Shown here: in pieces, positions 29,230 through 29,805 of the stretch | Position numbering within the stretch: the stretch's first letter is position 1 | Layout: every line of letters begins with the position of its first letter | Assembly (NCBI GenBank): GCA_025526915.1 | Contig: JAHLKH010000258.1 | Span: 1-29,805 of the forward strand | Reading direction: 5' to 3' | DNA length: 29,805 bases | Source of the DNA: Entophlyctis helioformis | Taxonomy: Eukaryota; Chytridiomycota; Chytridiomycetes; Chytridiales; Chytriomycetaceae | Program-made: the position numbers and the translations under genes | Notes under the pieces: model-generated | Database searches by the model: none | Seen by the model: only the letters and a program-made list of their open reading frames with translations | Told to the model about the DNA's origin: nothing

Positions 29230-29805
29230 TCAGTTCTTGCGGTAGAACCAGTACTGGGCCGAGAAGCGCTGGTCCTTGACACGGCCAACGTGCTTGAGCT
29301 GCGTGCATTGCGTCAACGGGTTGATGCGGCCGCCAATCGTGAATGCGCGGATGACATAGCTCGCCTTGGTGTCAAAGAACTTGTTGGTGTTGCCCGTCGG
29401 CCACACCTCGCTGATGTCAATGAGACCCCACGGCAGGTTGGTGACGCCCGAGTAGCGCACGTTGGTGCGGATCTGGCGGCCGAGAGCGACCGAGTCGTCG
29501 GCGGTGTACTTGAACGTGTGCGTGTTGGCGACGAGGTTGGCAAAGTAGCTGCCGACGCGTCTGCTGGTTTCGAGCCGGAACAGCGTGGCCTTGGCTTCGG
29601 TGCCCTGCCAGGCGGTGCGGTTGCCTGGGAGAAGGACGCACTTGTATGTGTATGTGCCTCTGCCTGTCAAAGCCTGGTAGCGCGAGTTGGCGGCGGGCAG
29701 CAAGAGGAGGTTCTCGACGTCGCTCTGGGACGGCGTGTCGGATGTTTGTGGGACGGCGACGGCAAAGGCAAGCTGGATGGTGCTGAGCAGCAGGAGGAGA
29801 GTGGC
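29230..29805 (-). CDS. Secreted DUF3455-family protein (5' partial)
   Basis: The frame enters from the right edge and stops at 29230; 191 residues are visible. The first visible residues are a signal-peptide core (LLLLLSTIQLAFAVA), so only a few codons are missing. Family features follow in order: LLPAANSRYQALTGRGTYTY with a Cys just after, an AWQGTEAKATLF block, VGSYF, the segment LPWGLIDISEV, IGGRINPLTQC, and the C-terminal FSAQYWFY. These match the layout of DUF3455, a fungal and bacterial family of secreted proteins without a firm biochemical role. The two cysteines may form a disulfide. The usual family annotation as malate dehydrogenase has no support here. Confidence 0.8.
   Translation of the reverse strand, partial: ATLLLLLSTIQLAFAVAVPQTSDTPSQSDVENLLLLPAANSRYQALTGRGTYTYKCVLLPGNRTAWQGTEAKATLFRLETSRRVGSYFANLVANTHTFKYTADDSVALGRQIRTNVRYSGVTNLPWGLIDISEVWPTGNTNKFFDTKASYVIRAFTIGGRINPLTQCTQLKHVGRVKDQRFSAQYWFYRKN

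Noticed and set aside
1..29805. tRNA, rRNA or other structured RNA genes
   Set aside because: I saw no tRNA-like box A/box B pair or rRNA core sequence by eye; a tRNAscan or Rfam search would settle this.

Overview
The window reads as nuclear DNA of a GC-rich, intron-containing eukaryote with compact genes, most likely an early-diverging (zoosporic, chytrid-like) fungus. This rests on the short fungal/bacterial form of 3-hydroxyanthranilate dioxygenase, fungal-type Iml2, Fat1, Ysh1 and DUF3455 proteins, introns of about 75-270 nt with GTGAGT/GTGCGT-type donors, and ankyrin repeats of the VVQWLH type common in zoosporic lineages. The species cannot be fixed from sequence alone. All gene models below were built by hand from reading frame, splice consensus and family motifs.

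Layout. 1-790: last exon of an ABCG-type transporter (+, runs off the left edge) facing a tail-anchored coiled-coil protein (-, 1554-790). 1584-2431: 3-hydroxyanthranilate 3,4-dioxygenase (-), divergent from NOP16 (+, 2608-3327). 3435-6123: Iml2/TTC39-like TPR protein (+), convergent with a large protein kinase (-, 9118-6350). 9429-11970: seven-exon Fat1 very-long-chain acyl-CoA synthetase (-), divergent from the nine-exon mRNA 3'-end endonuclease CPSF73/Ysh1 (+, 12062-15180). 15383-15970: SRPBCC-fold protein (-). 16442-21400: a seven-exon gene (-) encoding a secreted-type carboxylesterase joined through a membrane segment to a complete ABCG half-transporter. 21703-24004: MFS transporter (-), divergent from an F-box-like/ankyrin-repeat protein (+, 24055-25455). 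25572-26035: LITAF-domain protein (+). 26138-27587: Brp/Blh-type beta-carotene dioxygenase homologue (-), divergent from a single-pass membrane protein with a PPxY tail (+, 27645-28916). 29230-29805: DUF3455 secreted protein (-, runs off the right edge).

Two things stand out. First, the 16.4-21.4 kb gene is a single reading frame joining a lumenal/extracellular type-B carboxylesterase, with its catalytic triad residues present, to an ABCG pump with intact Walker A, signature and Walker B motifs. One 1292-nt exon carries the junction, so two separate genes are unlikely. Second, the 3' end of this gene exists in two copies arranged as an inverted repeat (1-828 and 16153-16980; 24 mismatches and no gaps by hand alignment, about 97% identity). 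The left copy continues beyond the window edge and shows mostly synonymous changes, so a second functional fusion transporter may lie just outside.

The remaining genes are mostly housekeeping: NAD synthesis, ribosome assembly, lipid activation and mRNA 3' processing. The Brp/Blh homologue suggests that the organism can make retinal, which would fit an opsin-based photoresponse. Divergent gene pairs are often separated by under 100 bp, and short tandem repeats are frequent inside introns.
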